The translations under genes and the position numbers were made by a program. From Photobacterium piscicola (GTDB taxonomy: Bacteria; Pseudomonadota; Gammaproteobacteria; Enterobacterales; Vibrionaceae), in contig NZ_FUZI01000006.1 in NCBI RefSeq assembly GCF_900166965.1, positions 62,001-126,000 on the forward strand: a stretch of DNA of 64,000 nucleotides, read 5' to 3'. This document shows, one piece after another, positions 52,620 to 62,551 of this stretch (the first letter of the stretch is position 1; each line of letters opens with the position of its first letter). A model generated the notes under the pieces. The model did no database searches and had not been told where the DNA came from. It saw nothing but the letters and a program-made list of their open reading frames with translations.

Positions 52620-53330
52620 ATGAGTCGCAGCTTTAACTTCAAACAATTCACCATCAATGATCATGGTTGCGGCATGCCTATTAGTACTGATGGCGTTTTA
52701 TTAGGTGCATGGGCAGGTTTACCGCAGCAAGGGCATATTGTTGATATCGGTACAGGTAGTGGCTTATTAGCACTAATGGCGGCACAGCGCACCCAAGCAA
52801 CAACAATCACTGCCATTGAATTAGATTCCAACGCGGCAATGGCAGCAACGGCAAATTTTTCCGCGTCGCCATGGTCATCACGCTTACAATGTATTGAAAA
52901 TAACATTACCCATTGGTGTCAGCATATTGCCCCAGCATCTATTGATAGTATTATTTGTAACCCACCCTATTTTAATGCAGGTCAACAAGCACACCAGCAA
53001 CATCGCGCCACAGCACGTCATACCGACAGCTTTAGTCATCAACAATTACTAGAAACCCTTCGCTATTTATTAACAACAGATGGTAGTGCTAGCATTATTC
53101 TACCCGCCTATGAAGGTCAACAACTGATCAACCAAACATCTGCTTATGGGTTATACTGCCAGCGTCGTTGCGACGTTCGCACAACCATGCATAAACCAAT
53201 AATGCGCACATTAATCGAATTAACTAAAAATTGCGTCATTACTGAGCAACAACAACTTTGCATTCATACTGATAACACCTATTCCACTGATTTTATTAAA
53301 CTTACTAAAGATTTTTACTTAAAAATGTAA
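52620..53330 (+). CDS. trmN6: tRNA1(Val) (adenine-37-N6)-methyltransferase TrmN6
   Basis: TrmN6 (YfiC) methylates N6 of A37 in tRNA-Val. The 236-residue class I methyltransferase has the SAM motif VDIGTGSGLLALMAAQR (41-57), an acidic loop IELDSN, and the N-methylase motif NPPY (114-117). The N-terminal FNFKQFTINDHGCGMPISTD is typical of the family. In E. coli it sits next to srmB, and srmB follows here on the same strand. Confidence 0.93.
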   Translation: MSRSFNFKQFTINDHGCGMPISTDGVLLGAWAGLPQQGHIVDIGTGSGLLALMAAQRTQATTITAIELDSNAAMAATANFSASPWSSRLQCIENNITHWCQHIAPASIDSIICNPPYFNAGQQAHQQHRATARHTDSFSHQQLLETLRYLLTTDGSASIILPAYEGQQLINQTSAYGLYCQRRCDVRTTMHKPIMRTLIELTKNCVITEQQQLCIHTDNTYSTDFIKLTKDFYLKM

Positions 53331-53525
53331 TCGGTTAACGTATAAAATATAATCAAGCAATAATGAATATTGATCATTAACTGAAGTTTTTATGTTTTAA
53401 TCGGTGTTACTTACGCCAAGAGTGGCTATAATGCCGCCCCTTAATATAAATACCCATGTTCTGGTTACACGGCATAAGCACAGTGACGAGAGCATATTTA
53501 GCATTTGTCTTGGGAGAGATAACTG

Positions 53526-54776
53526 GTGAAAGACTTTTCCGAATTAGAGTTAGATAGCGAGCTATTACGAGCGATTGACGAGATCGGCTATAGCCGCCCA
53601 ACCGTAGTTCAAGCGCAGGCTATCCCTCATGCCCTTGACGGTAAAGATGTCATGGCTTCTGCACCAACAGGGACCGGAAAAACAGCTGCGTTTCTGCTTC
53701 CAATGATTCAGCACTTGCAGGATTTTCCACGCAAAAAGCCGGGGCCTGCACGTGTATTAATCTTAACGCCAACGCGTGAGTTAGCGATTCAAGTTGCTGA
53801 ACATGCAAAAGCACTGTCTAAGTACACTAACTTAAAAGTATTCACTATTACCGGTGGTATTTCTTACGATGAGCATGCTGAGCTACTTGGTAAAACGCAA
53901 GATATCGTCGTAGCAACACCTGGCCGTTTAATGGAATACATTGAGTCTGAGAAATTTGATTGCCGCGCAATTGAATGTCTGATTCTTGATGAAGCTGACC
54001 GTATGTTAGACATGGGCTTTGGCAAAATTGTTGAGCGCATCAACCATGAATGTCGCTGGCGTCGTCAGAGTTTATTATTCTCAGCAACCTTAGAAGGTAA
54101 AGGCGTACGTGAGTTCTCAGAAACTATTCTAAATGAACCACTTGAAGTTAACGCTGATCCATCTCGTCGCGAACGTAAAAAGATTCAACAGATGTATCTT
54201 CGTTGCGATAGTATGGAGCACAAACTTGCTCTGTTAGAAAACATCATTAAAGATCAAGCTGAGCGTACCATCATCTTTGTAAAAACACGTGAGCGCCTAG
54301 GTATCCTTCGTAGTCAATTAGACGCAATGGGCATTCCTTGTAACTGGATTCAAGGTGAAATGGCACAAGCTGCACGTACTAACATGATCACTCGTTTTCG
54401 TGATGGTGTAGTAAACGTACTCATTGCTACCGACGTTGCTGCGCGCGGTATTGATTTACCCGATGTAAGCCATGTTATTAACTTTGACCTACCACGTACT
54501 GCTGAAGTCTACGTACACCGTATTGGTCGTACTGCTCGTGCAGGCAAAAAAGGTACGGCTATTGCATTGGTTGAAGCACATGACCAAGGCATGATCGAAC
54601 GTATTAGCCGTTACATGAAAGAAGAAGTGCAAGAGCGCTTTATTCATGGTCTACGTCCACAAACGAAGAAACCTAATACCGCCAAGAAAAAGAAAAAAGT
54701 TGATAAGAAAGTAAAAGAAGCGAAAGCGAAAAAGAAAATCAAACAAGCTGCTAAAAAAAGCCAAGCTAAGTCATAA
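53526..54776 (+). CDS. srmB: ATP-dependent RNA helicase SrmB
   Basis: SrmB is a DEAD-box helicase in early 50S assembly. The 416-residue product has motif I APTGTGKT (46-53), PTRELA, DEAD (LILDEADRMLDMGF), SAT (LLFSATLEG), ARGID and HRIGRTARAG. The tail (about 385-416) is a Lys-rich run of the KKKKKVDKK kind, expected to bind RNA. Start is GTG at 53526, preceded by GGGAG; the first residues KDFSELELDSELL align with the family. Confidence 0.95.
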   Translation: MKDFSELELDSELLRAIDEIGYSRPTVVQAQAIPHALDGKDVMASAPTGTGKTAAFLLPMIQHLQDFPRKKPGPARVLILTPTRELAIQVAEHAKALSKYTNLKVFTITGGISYDEHAELLGKTQDIVVATPGRLMEYIESEKFDCRAIECLILDEADRMLDMGFGKIVERINHECRWRRQSLLFSATLEGKGVREFSETILNEPLEVNADPSRRERKKIQQMYLRCDSMEHKLALLENIIKDQAERTIIFVKTRERLGILRSQLDAMGIPCNWIQGEMAQAARTNMITRFRDGVVNVLIATDVAARGIDLPDVSHVINFDLPRTAEVYVHRIGRTARAGKKGTAIALVEAHDQGMIERISRYMKEEVQERFIHGLRPQTKKPNTAKKKKKVDKKVKEAKAKKKIKQAAKKSQAKS

Positions 54777-54802
54777 TTTTCTCTTTTACAAAACAGACAA
54801 AT

Positions 54803-54837
54803 AAAAAGGCCAACGCTAATGCGTTGGCCTTTTTTTA
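54803..54837. terminator. Terminator after srmB
   Basis: AAAAAGGCCAACGC (54803-54816) pairs perfectly with GCGTTGGCCTTTTT (54821-54834). It serves srmB and the converging yaaA. Confidence 0.92.
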
Positions 54838-54863
54838 ACGTTAAATAATCACTGCCACATTAG

Positions 54864-55637
54864 TTATTGCTGTTCACGCTTAAACACTAATTCAGTGGCT
54901 GTTGATTCCGCTGCAACAAAATAATATCCCGCGCTATCAAACTGTTGTAACTGAGCAATAGACGTTAATTGATTATCTAAAATATAGCGAGCCATCATTC
55001 CACGGGCTCTTTTGGCATAGAAACTAATGACTTTATAGGTGCCATTTTTACAGTCTTTAAAAATAGGGGTAATTAATTGAGCATTGAGTTTTTTAGACTT
55101 AACCGCTTTAAAGTATTCATTAGATGCTAGATTAACCACAATATTATCGCCTTGTTCAGCAACAGCTACATTAAGCTTATCGGTAATAATATCGCCCCAG
55201 AATTGATACAAATTAGTGCCACGTTGGTTCACTAGACGGGTGCCCATTTCTAAACGGTATGGCTGCATTAAATCAAGTGGTCGCAACACACCATAAAGCC
55301 CAGATAACATTCGTAAATGCTGCTGTGTATAGGCAAACTGTGCTTCAGTCATAGTTTCAGCGGCTAAGCCCGTGTAGACATCACCTTTAAATGCCAAAAT
55401 CGCTTGGCGAGCATTATCCACGGTAAACGTTGGCTGCCACTCAGCAAAACGAGCTGCATTTAGTCCGGCAATTTTATCACTGACTTTCATCAAGCTAGCA
55501 ATATCCATCGGTGTCAGCTCTCGGCAAACATCAATCAATTCAGCTGAATCAACGGTTAATTCAGGTAACGTATAAGTTGTTGTTGCTAATGGCGAGGTGT
55601 AATCTAACGTTTTTGCGGGTGATACCACGATTAACAT
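54864..55637 (-). CDS. yaaA: Peroxide stress protein YaaA
   Basis: YaaA (DUF328) lowers free iron and limits DNA damage during peroxide stress in E. coli. The 257-residue product begins [20 protein letters not shown] and has [16 protein letters not shown] motifs, [12 protein letters not shown] and [12 protein letters not shown]. The ATG at 55637 follows AAAGGA; twenty extra in-frame codons upstream have no family match. yaaJ lies next to it on the same strand, as in E. coli. Confidence 0.94.
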   Translation of the reverse strand: MLIVVSPAKTLDYTSPLATTTYTLPELTVDSAELIDVCRELTPMDIASLMKVSDKIAGLNAARFAEWQPTFTVDNARQAILAFKGDVYTGLAAETMTEAQFAYTQQHLRMLSGLYGVLRPLDLMQPYRLEMGTRLVNQRGTNLYQFWGDIITDKLNVAVAEQGDNIVVNLASNEYFKAVKSKKLNAQLITPIFKDCKNGTYKVISFYAKRARGMMARYILDNQLTSIAQLQQFDSAGYYFVAAESTATELVFKREQQ

Positions 55638-55743
55638 AAGGCTTTTTCCTTTAAAGTCTGACGTATTTAGACTACCACCATCAATAGTAAAAACCACGTA
55701 TAACTGCCGTGATTATTACTATTTCATTAATAGGTATACAACA

Positions 55744-57195
55744 TTAATGTCGCGTTGATTTTACGACAACGGGTGCCGATTCATCCCAAATTCCCGCTTC
55801 AAGTTGAGCATGTAATTCGGGGTAATCTTGACGATTAAATGTGGGTATTTTTCCTAGCGACAACTGCTTGTTATAATCTTGAGCTAACTTAATCACCGTC
55901 CCCGACAGTAACACTATCGCGGCTAAGTTAATCATTGCCATCATGCCCATAGAGATATCAGCCATCGCCCAAACGGTAGGTAAGTCAGCCATTGCTCCAA
56001 ACATCACCATACATAACACGACCACTCGAAAGACATTTAAGCCCACCTTGTGATTATGCTCTAGAAATATCAAATTCGTTTCAGCATAGGAATAATTGGC
56101 AACCAGTGATGTAAAAGAAAAGAAGAATATAGCCACCGCAATAAAAATCCCGCCCCAATCCCCCACTTGGGAACTGATGGCTTTTTGGGTTAATTCAATG
56201 CCTGTAATACTGCTATGTGGCTCATATTCACCTGACATTAAAATAATCGCCACCGTGGCAGAGCAGATAACAATGGTGTCCATAAACACCCCTAACATCT
56301 GTACATAACCTTGTGATGCAGGGTGCGGAGGATAAGGTGTTGCTGATGCAGCAGCGTTTGGGGCTGAGCCCATACCGGCTTCATTTGAAAATAATCCACG
56401 TTTTAAGCCATTAATCATTCCTTGTGCGATGGTGTAGCCTAACGCACCAGAGGCTGCTTCTTCAAAACCAAACGCGCTGCGAAAAATCAACATCAAAATA
56501 TGCGGTAACTGTTCGATATTGCTCAGCATAATGAATAATGCCAATACGAGGTAACACAATGCCATCGTCGGTACTAAAATTTCAGCTGTACGTGCAATTG
56601 TACGCAAACCACCAAAAATAATAATGCCGGTTAATACCACAAGGCCAAGGCCAACATATTGTGGTTGCCACCCAAAAGCGACATGCGTGGCTTGACTGAT
56701 TGAATTGGCTTGTACCGCATTAAAAACTAAGCCAAAGGCAATGATCAAACAGATAGAAAAGATAACCCCCATCCACCGCATACCTAAACCTCGTTCCATA
56801 TAATAGGCAGGGCCACCACGATAATTACCATCATCATCACGGGTTTTGTACAATTGCGCTAATGCACTTTCTGCAAAAGCAGTCGCCATACCTAACATCG
56901 CAATTAGCCACATCCAAAAAATGGCACCGGGGCCACCTAAGGTCAAGGCAACAGCAACCCCAGCCATATTGCCAGAGCCAACTCTTGCCGCCAAACTGGT
57001 ACACAAAGCTTGGAAAGATGAAATACCCGACGAGTCTGACTTTCGACTATTTTTCATTACAGAAAACATATGTTTAAAGTGACGAAATTGAATAAAATTG
57101 AGGCGATAAGTAAAATAAATGCCAATACCAATCAGCAAATATATCAACACCGATCCCCATAGCAAATCGTTGATAAAGTTAATTTGACTGGTCAC
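55744..57195 (-). CDS. yaaJ: Sodium:alanine/glycine symporter family protein (YaaJ-like)
   Basis: The 483-residue AGCS-family protein has about ten membrane segments and the family motifs AARVGSGNMAGVAVALTLGG followed by PGAIFWMW, GGPAYYMERGLG and GLFSNEAGMGSAPNAAA. It imports small neutral amino acids with Na+. The gene is 106 bases upstream of yaaA, the E. coli yaaJ-yaaA neighbourhood, which supports the name; alanine or glycine is the likely substrate. Confidence 0.9.
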   Translation of the reverse strand: MTSQINFINDLLWGSVLIYLLIGIGIYFTYRLNFIQFRHFKHMFSVMKNSRKSDSSGISSFQALCTSLAARVGSGNMAGVAVALTLGGPGAIFWMWLIAMLGMATAFAESALAQLYKTRDDDGNYRGGPAYYMERGLGMRWMGVIFSICLIIAFGLVFNAVQANSISQATHVAFGWQPQYVGLGLVVLTGIIIFGGLRTIARTAEILVPTMALCYLVLALFIMLSNIEQLPHILMLIFRSAFGFEEAASGALGYTIAQGMINGLKRGLFSNEAGMGSAPNAAASATPYPPHPASQGYVQMLGVFMDTIVICSATVAIILMSGEYEPHSSITGIELTQKAISSQVGDWGGIFIAVAIFFFSFTSLVANYSYAETNLIFLEHNHKVGLNVFRVVVLCMVMFGAMADLPTVWAMADISMGMMAMINLAAIVLLSGTVIKLAQDYNKQLSLGKIPTFNRQDYPELHAQLEAGIWDESAPVVVKSTRH

Positions 57196-57692
57196 ATTTC
57201 ACGCCTTAAAAATCGATAATTAATGATACAACGTCCTTTTTACTACCGTTATTAACCCAATAAAAAACAGCGCCAACATGGCAATAATACGTTACAGGTA
57301 TTATTTTTAACCCTGCCAACTTTAAAGCATAAGATCAGAGATAAGGTGCAAAACCATTATTAAAATAATAATTATTTAATTATCAGCATTTTTACAGTGA
57401 GTTATAAAACTTACAACTAAAAACATTTACTGATTATTACCCTCTAAAAATGGATTTGATTTAGATAATTAGTCGGTTTAACTACAGACTAATAATTGAA
57501 ACTATAAAAATCCTATTTAACACCAATAATGGTCTCTTTTTTAATCACTCACTCAACAATTGTGAGACTTACCACACAAAAGTTTCATATTTTAATAACA
57601 AATGAGAAACAGTTCAATTTTATTATTAGCCATTCTATGGTAATAAATACTCAAATCGCTTACACCAAGCGAAAAGTAGGGATAGGTGCTTT
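57196..57692. other. Region upstream of yaaJ and the small gene, no gene found
   Basis: About 500 A/T-rich bases between divergent genes. Short frames here have no Shine-Dalgarno or recognisable sequence. No clear operator or RNA structure was seen. Confidence 0.45.
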
Positions 57693-57875
57693 ATGGATAG
57701 CTTTGCATTTGATGACATGATGACAATCGATACTGTTTCTCGTCGCTCTCGTGCTAAACCAGAAAAACGAAAGTGGCGTGAAATTGAAGCATTGAAAGAC
57801 CGTCAAAGACTACGCAGAGAACTACAAGACATGGATATGTGTGGTAGTTTCAATAGTGATGATTTTGATTTCTAA
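57693..57875 (+). CDS. Small DUF3545-like protein
   Basis: The 60-residue product begins MDSFAFDDMMTIDTVSRRSR, continues with a basic patch and the motif KRKWREIEALKDRQRLRREL, and ends acidic (SDDFDF). It resembles the DUF3545 family of Vibrionaceae, of unknown function. The charge pattern suggests a small helix binding an acidic or nucleic partner. A GGATAGGTG Shine-Dalgarno lies five bases before the ATG, and a terminator follows, so it looks like a real single-gene unit. Confidence 0.82.
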   Translation: MDSFAFDDMMTIDTVSRRSRAKPEKRKWREIEALKDRQRLRRELQDMDMCGSFNSDDFDF

Positions 57876-57888
57876 AAATATTATTAAA

Positions 57889-57916
57889 ACGGCCAGCATA
57901 AACACTGGCCTTTTTA
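57889..57916 (+). terminator. Terminator after the DUF3545-like gene
   Basis: GGCCAG (57891-57896) pairs with CTGGCC (57905-57910), followed by TTTTT. Confidence 0.82.
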
Positions 57917-57945
57917 TTCCTAAAAGCGATACCTTATGCCGCGAC

Positions 57946-58608
57946 TTATAATTGCCAATTAATCGGTGATTTGCTCATCATCGACAATAAATTATTAGCC
58001 TCTGAAAAATGCTTACAGCCGAAAAAACCACGATAAGCAGATAATGGTGAAGGATGTGCTGACGTTAAAACGTGATGTCGTTCAAGATCAATTTTTTTAC
58101 CTTTTTTCTGAGCATGTGCGCCCCACAATAAAAAAATCACCCCTTCGGTATTATCATTAATGTATTCAATAGCGCGATCAGTAAACGTTTCCCAACCAAT
58201 TTTAGCGTGAGAGTGCGCATTACCTTGTTCAACGGTTAAGACGGTATTAAGTAACAGTACCCCCTGCTCAGCCCATGGTTGTAAATAACCATGATCAGGA
58301 ATAGTAAATCCATTGATATCCGTCGCTAATTCCTTGTACATATTAACCAATGATGGTGGCGTTTTTACTCCAGGTAATACCGAAAAACTCAACCCATGTG
58401 CTTGTTCAGGACCATGATAAGGATCTTGACCTAAAATCACGACTTTCGTTGCCATTAATGGCGTACTGAAAAAAGCATTAAACACATCATCTTGAGGAGG
58501 AAAAACAGTCTTACCCTCAGCACGAGCCGTAGCAACTGCTTGTTCGATATCATTAAAATACGGTAATTGTTGTTGCTGCTCGATAAATGTTTGCCAGCTT
58601 GCCGTCAT
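57946..58608 (-). CDS. ung: Uracil-DNA glycosylase Ung
   Basis: Ung removes uracil from DNA in base excision repair. The 220-residue family 1 enzyme has the water-activating loop GQDPYHGP with D62, the uracil-binding [10 protein letters not shown], and the catalytic His H185 in [11 protein letters not shown]. It lies 12 bases after nfo and the two probably form a repair operon: glycosylase and AP endonuclease act in successive steps. Confidence 0.98.
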   Translation of the reverse strand: MTASWQTFIEQQQQLPYFNDIEQAVATARAEGKTVFPPQDDVFNAFFSTPLMATKVVILGQDPYHGPEQAHGLSFSVLPGVKTPPSLVNMYKELATDINGFTIPDHGYLQPWAEQGVLLLNTVLTVEQGNAHSHAKIGWETFTDRAIEYINDNTEGVIFLLWGAHAQKKGKKIDLERHHVLTSAHPSPLSAYRGFFGCKHFSEANNLLSMMSKSPINWQL

Positions 58609-58620
58609 AGGTTAACTCTC

Positions 58621-59460
58621 TTATTCAAAACTGCGTAAAGTCGTAATTTCATGGTGCCAGATATCAGGATTAATGGTTTCTAATATCAAAGGTATATTAT
58701 TAAAGCGGTTATCTTGCATTAAGAATCGAAAGCAATCCCATCCAATCATCCCTTCACCTAGGCTATGATGACGATCCAAATGACTCCCTAAATCTCCTTT
58801 AGAATCATTTAAATGCATTGCTCGCAAATATTGCATCCCAACCACTTGATCAAATTCAGCAAACGTCGCTGCTGTCGCTTCCATCGTCCGTAAATCATAT
58901 CCAGCCGCAAAGGTATGGCAAGTATCAATACAAACTCCTACACGAGATTTATCCTCCACTTGAGCAATAATCTCAGCCAAATGTTCAAAACGCCAACCTA
59001 AGTTCGAGCCTTGTCCTGCCGTATTTTCGATCACCGCAACTACATCATCAACTTGCTGATGAGCTAAATTAATCGATTCAGCAATGAGGGCTAAACAGGC
59101 TGATTCTGATATTTTTTTAAGATGACTGCCTGGGTGAAAATTCAATAAATGTAATCCTAATTGCTGACAACGTTGCATCTCATCAATGAAAGCTAACCGT
59201 GATTTTTGTAACTTCTCAGTATCCGGTGAACCTAAATTAATCAAGTAAGAATCGTGCGGTAAAATAGCAGTCGCATCAAAATTTAACTGCTGACATTTTG
59301 TCTTAAACGCCAGAATAGCATCAGCCTCTAACGGCTTAGACAACCATTGACGTTGATTCTTAGTAAACAATGCGAAAGCATTTGCACCAATAGCCGCAGC
59401 ATTTGAAGGGGCATTGTACACACCACCTGCTGCCGACACATGAGCCCCAATCAGTTTCAT
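58621..59460 (-). CDS. nfo: Endonuclease IV Nfo
   Basis: Nfo cuts 5' of abasic sites and repairs 3' blocked ends. The 279-residue TIM-barrel enzyme has the family motifs [11 protein letters not shown] (N-terminus), [57 protein letters not shown] and LILETINP, which contain the trinuclear zinc ligands. Its length equals that of E. coli Nfo within a few residues. It precedes ung on the same strand. Confidence 0.98.
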   Translation of the reverse strand: MKLIGAHVSAAGGVYNAPSNAAAIGANAFALFTKNQRQWLSKPLEADAILAFKTKCQQLNFDATAILPHDSYLINLGSPDTEKLQKSRLAFIDEMQRCQQLGLHLLNFHPGSHLKKISESACLALIAESINLAHQQVDDVVAVIENTAGQGSNLGWRFEHLAEIIAQVEDKSRVGVCIDTCHTFAAGYDLRTMEATAATFAEFDQVVGMQYLRAMHLNDSKGDLGSHLDRHHSLGEGMIGWDCFRFLMQDNRFNNIPLILETINPDIWHHEITTLRSFE

Positions 59461-59670
59461 AATAACTCCTACAAATAACCGCCAAACAACATATTAACAA
59501 CACTAATAGCGGTCGTGATATTTAACATAAAAACCCACAAGATATGACAATCTATTCACCATAAGCATATAGTAACATCATAAAATGTCGTTATTTTACA
59601 ACAAAATAACATTCAACTTATTTTTTAAATTTGATATTTTTAGTTGATTCGCCAGTAAAATGCAGTTAGA
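59461..59670. other. Region upstream of nfo and grcA, no gene
   Basis: A/T-rich bases between divergent nfo and the FNR-controlled grcA promoter. Nothing coding was recognised. Confidence 0.5.
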
Positions 59671-59684
59671 TTGACCTAGCTCAA
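59671..59684 (+). promoter_or_regulatory. Upstream FNR-like site of grcA
   Basis: TTGACCTAGCTCAA matches eight of ten FNR half-site bases. Its centre is 53 bases from the centre of the perfect FNR site, the same spacing as the -93.5 and -40.5 sites of E. coli yfiD (grcA). Confidence 0.65.
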
Positions 59685-59723
59685 TAAAACAGCCTTATTA
59701 TATTTAAGGTTTTTCGTTGTAAT

Positions 59724-59737
59724 TTGATCTACATCAA
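59724..59737 (+). promoter_or_regulatory. FNR site of grcA
   Basis: TTGATCTACATCAA is a perfect FNR consensus. Its centre is about 43 bases before the expected transcription start set by the -10 box, a class II activation position. Confidence 0.88.
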
Positions 59738-59761
59738 TACACAAATGTGCGTTGAAGGTTA

Positions 59762-59767
59762 TATAAT
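59762..59767 (+). promoter_or_regulatory. -10 box of the grcA promoter
   Basis: TATAAT is a perfect -10 hexamer located 24 bases after the FNR site, 56 bases before the start codon. No -35 hexamer is needed when FNR activates from the class II position. Confidence 0.7.
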
Positions 59768-59822
59768 AGGTAGCTCAATACAAAAACGAATAAATTAACA
59801 ACAATTTTCTTGGAGAAAAGTT

Positions 59823-60200
59823 ATGATTACTGGTATTCAAATTACTAAAGCAGCAAACGATGATCTACTAAACTCAATCTGGATCCTAGATAGCGAGTCT
59901 AATGAAGCGCGTTGTGTTTGTGCACCTGGTAGCTACGATGCTGACCAAATTATCGCACAAGCAGATCTTGGTGACATTGAGTACCGTGAACTAGCTATCG
60001 AAGCGCCAGCTAAAATCGAAGGTGGTCAACACCTAAACGTTAACGTTCTTAAGCGTGAAACACTACTAGATGCTGCTGCACACCCAGAAAAATACCCACA
60101 GCTAACTATCCGTGTATCAGGTTACGCTGTACGTTTCAACTCACTAACAACTGAACAACAGCAAGACGTTATCGCTCGTACTTTCACTAGCAGCCTATAA
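59823..60200 (+). CDS. grcA: Autonomous glycyl radical cofactor GrcA
   Basis: GrcA (YfiD) replaces the damaged C-terminal radical domain of pyruvate formate-lyase after oxygen exposure and is induced at low oxygen or acid. The 125-residue product matches E. coli YfiD in length and in its C-terminal radical loop [13 protein letters not shown] with the radical glycine G100. TTGGAG lies seven bases before the ATG. Codon choice is strongly biased, as in highly expressed genes. Two FNR sites precede it. Confidence 0.97.
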   Translation: MITGIQITKAANDDLLNSIWILDSESNEARCVCAPGSYDADQIIAQADLGDIEYRELAIEAPAKIEGGQHLNVNVLKRETLLDAAAHPEKYPQLTIRVSGYAVRFNSLTTEQQQDVIARTFTSSL

Positions 60201-60245
60201 TTTATAGCCTAGTGTGAGTGTCTTGATTTGAGCAAGATGCTGTAA

Positions 60246-60276
60246 TAAAAAAAGGAGCCACTGGCTCCTTTTTTGT
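60246..60276. terminator. Bidirectional terminator between grcA and thrC
   Basis: AAAGGAGCC and GGCTCCTTT pair around a three-base loop with A and T runs on both sides. Confidence 0.9.
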
Positions 60277-60298
60277 ATCATGATGTTTTGATATCACA

Positions 60299-61591
60299 TT
60301 ATAAAACGGGTTGAACCGAGTATAAAATTGTCTTAATTGTAGCAAAATCATTAGCGGCTTCTAATGATAATAACGGCAATGCATTATGTTTTGCGAGCGG
60401 TGCAGGTAATGGTAAATCAGTACTAAGAATGTTATCAACCACATCTTTAAATTTAGCTGGATGCGCAGTACACAAGAATATGCCTGTTTCACCCTCGGCT
60501 AATTGTTGATCTAAAACATGATAAGCAATTGCACCGTGTGGCTCACATAAATAGCCATCGGCATACATTTGTTTTAATGTCACCGCGGTTTGTTGGTCAT
60601 CAACGACGCCATACCCAAGCTCATTTAATCCCCAGCCTTTGAGCTGACATAACTCTTCAATACGTGGCCAGTTATTTGGCTGACTGACATCCATCGCATT
60701 TGAAATCGTGGCAACGGTTGTTTTTGGCATCCACTCCCCTGTGTGTAAATAACGCGGAACCGTATCATTTACATTCGTGGCAGCAATAAAGCGTTTAACC
60801 GGTAAACCTAATGATTTCGCTAATAGACCTGCGGTTAAATTACCAAAATTACCACTCGGTACGGAAATAACGAGGTGTTCACGCTCTGCTTTTGATAATT
60901 GTGATACAGCCTCAAAGTAATAACAAATTTGCGCCATTAGGCGACTGATATTAATCGAGTTTGCTGAGTTTAGACCAATATCAGCCCGTAACTCTGCGTC
61001 ATCAAAAGCTTGTTTAACTAATGCCTGACAATCATCAAAGGTGCCATTAACCGCAACAGTAGTAATGTTTTCACCTAAGGTACAAAACAATTTTTCTTGT
61101 AGTGGGCTAATTTTGCCTTTGGGGTACAAAATCACTACTTGAATATTATCCATACCATAAAAAGCATGAGCAACCGCGGCACCTGTATCTCCTGATGTTG
61201 CCGTTAAAATGGTAATGTTACCGTCACTATCAGTTACCGTAGCTAAAGATTGCGCCATAAAACGGCCACCAAAGTCTTTAAATGCTAATGTCGGACCATG
61301 AAACAGCTCTAATGCATACACGCCGTCTTTTACTTTATTGATAGGTGCTGGAAACTGAAAAGCACTATCAACCATTTGAGTCACAATCTCACGACTCAGC
61401 TCATCACCAATAAATGCTGATAAAATCTTACTACTACGACTCACAAAGTCCATTGCGAGCAAAGCATCAATATCACCCAGTTGTGGTAATTGTGCTGGAA
61501 AAAATAAGCCTTGTTGACGACCTAAACCTTGGCGCACTGCCTGACCAAATGACACTTGTTGTTGGTGATCTTTAAGATTATACAACTTCAT
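60299..61591 (-). CDS. thrC: Threonine synthase ThrC
   Basis: ThrC converts phosphohomoserine to threonine with PLP. The 430-residue protein has the PLP lysine K105 in LAFKDFGGRFMAQ, a phosphate-binding loop TATSGDTGAAVAHAFYG and the VPSGNFGNLTAG motif. It is the last gene of thrABC, two bases after thrB, with a terminator 20 bases past its stop. The thrL attenuator, if present, is outside the window. Confidence 0.98.
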   Translation of the reverse strand: MKLYNLKDHQQQVSFGQAVRQGLGRQQGLFFPAQLPQLGDIDALLAMDFVSRSSKILSAFIGDELSREIVTQMVDSAFQFPAPINKVKDGVYALELFHGPTLAFKDFGGRFMAQSLATVTDSDGNITILTATSGDTGAAVAHAFYGMDNIQVVILYPKGKISPLQEKLFCTLGENITTVAVNGTFDDCQALVKQAFDDAELRADIGLNSANSINISRLMAQICYYFEAVSQLSKAEREHLVISVPSGNFGNLTAGLLAKSLGLPVKRFIAATNVNDTVPRYLHTGEWMPKTTVATISNAMDVSQPNNWPRIEELCQLKGWGLNELGYGVVDDQQTAVTLKQMYADGYLCEPHGAIAYHVLDQQLAEGETGIFLCTAHPAKFKDVVDNILSTDLPLPAPLAKHNALPLLSLEAANDFATIKTILYSVQPVL

Positions 61592-61593
61592 GG

Positions 61594-62550
61594 TTATAAC
61601 TCACTCCCTGTAACTTTTGCACCTTGTTTATCCAGCTGACAAACATGCACAAATCCTTGATCATTTTGAACATAATTATCGGCTAGCCAATTAGCTAACC
61701 GCTGTGCAACCTCAAGCTTGGTACAGATACTAAACATCGTTGGTCCAGAACCTGAAATACCACTCGCAATCGCCCCCGCTTCTAACGCATATTGTCGAGC
61801 TTGATGAAAACGTGGTAATAATTTTTCACGATAAGGCTCAGCCACAACATCATGGATCATTTTAGCGGCTAACAAAGGTTGTCGTGAGTGGCAAGCATGA
61901 ATAAACCCGCCCAAATAACGTCCATGAGCAATCACATCCTGACGTCGATATTGAGCGGGTAAAATGGCACGCGCTTCAGCTGTTGGCACTTTAATACCAG
62001 GATATGCCATAACCCAATACCAATCATCAAAACAAGGCACCGCTTGACTAATAATCCCCATTTCTTGGACCATAAATTGCAATCCACCTAAGAAGCAAGG
62101 CGCAACATTATCGTAATGGGTACTCCCTGAAACCTCCCCTTCCATTTCCCCCATTAACGTCAATAATTCATTACTGGTTAATGGTTGCTGATGGAATTGG
62201 TTTAGCGCCTCAAGCGCGGCCACAATAGAACACGCACTTGAACCTAAACCAGAACCAATTGGCATATTCTTTTCTAATGTGACAGCCACAGGCAATAATG
62301 GAATACCTTTATGATCCAATTCACGTGCAAACACTTGCCAACAACGATACACAATATTGTCTTGTGCTTGCGGCGGTAACTTATCCACAAAAGCGCCGAC
62401 ACATTGCAGGCTAAATGCCGATGTTCCTGCCGCGACTTCAACTCGATCTCCTAATAAAGAACCATCAATAGGAGAAACCGCAGCACCTAACACATCAAAA
62501 CCGACACTGACATTGCCAATCGAGGCTGGCGCATAAACAACGACACTCAT
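61594..62550 (-). CDS. thrB: Homoserine kinase ThrB
   Basis: ThrB phosphorylates homoserine. The 318-residue GHMP kinase has an ATP loop [20 protein letters not shown] (near residue 90), the N-terminal [18 protein letters not shown] and the C-terminal [13 protein letters not shown] motif. It lies one base after thrA and two before thrC, suggesting translational coupling through the operon. Confidence 0.98.
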   Translation of the reverse strand: MSVVVYAPASIGNVSVGFDVLGAAVSPIDGSLLGDRVEVAAGTSAFSLQCVGAFVDKLPPQAQDNIVYRCWQVFARELDHKGIPLLPVAVTLEKNMPIGSGLGSSACSIVAALEALNQFHQQPLTSNELLTLMGEMEGEVSGSTHYDNVAPCFLGGLQFMVQEMGIISQAVPCFDDWYWVMAYPGIKVPTAEARAILPAQYRRQDVIAHGRYLGGFIHACHSRQPLLAAKMIHDVVAEPYREKLLPRFHQARQYALEAGAIASGISGSGPTMFSICTKLEVAQRLANWLADNYVQNDQGFVHVCQLDKQGAKVTGSEL

Positions 62551-62551
62551 G

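Noticed and set aside
57529..57720. Plus-strand frame of 63 codons before the DUF3545-like gene
   Set aside because: No Shine-Dalgarno, A/T-driven composition, and it overlaps the better supported small gene in another frame.
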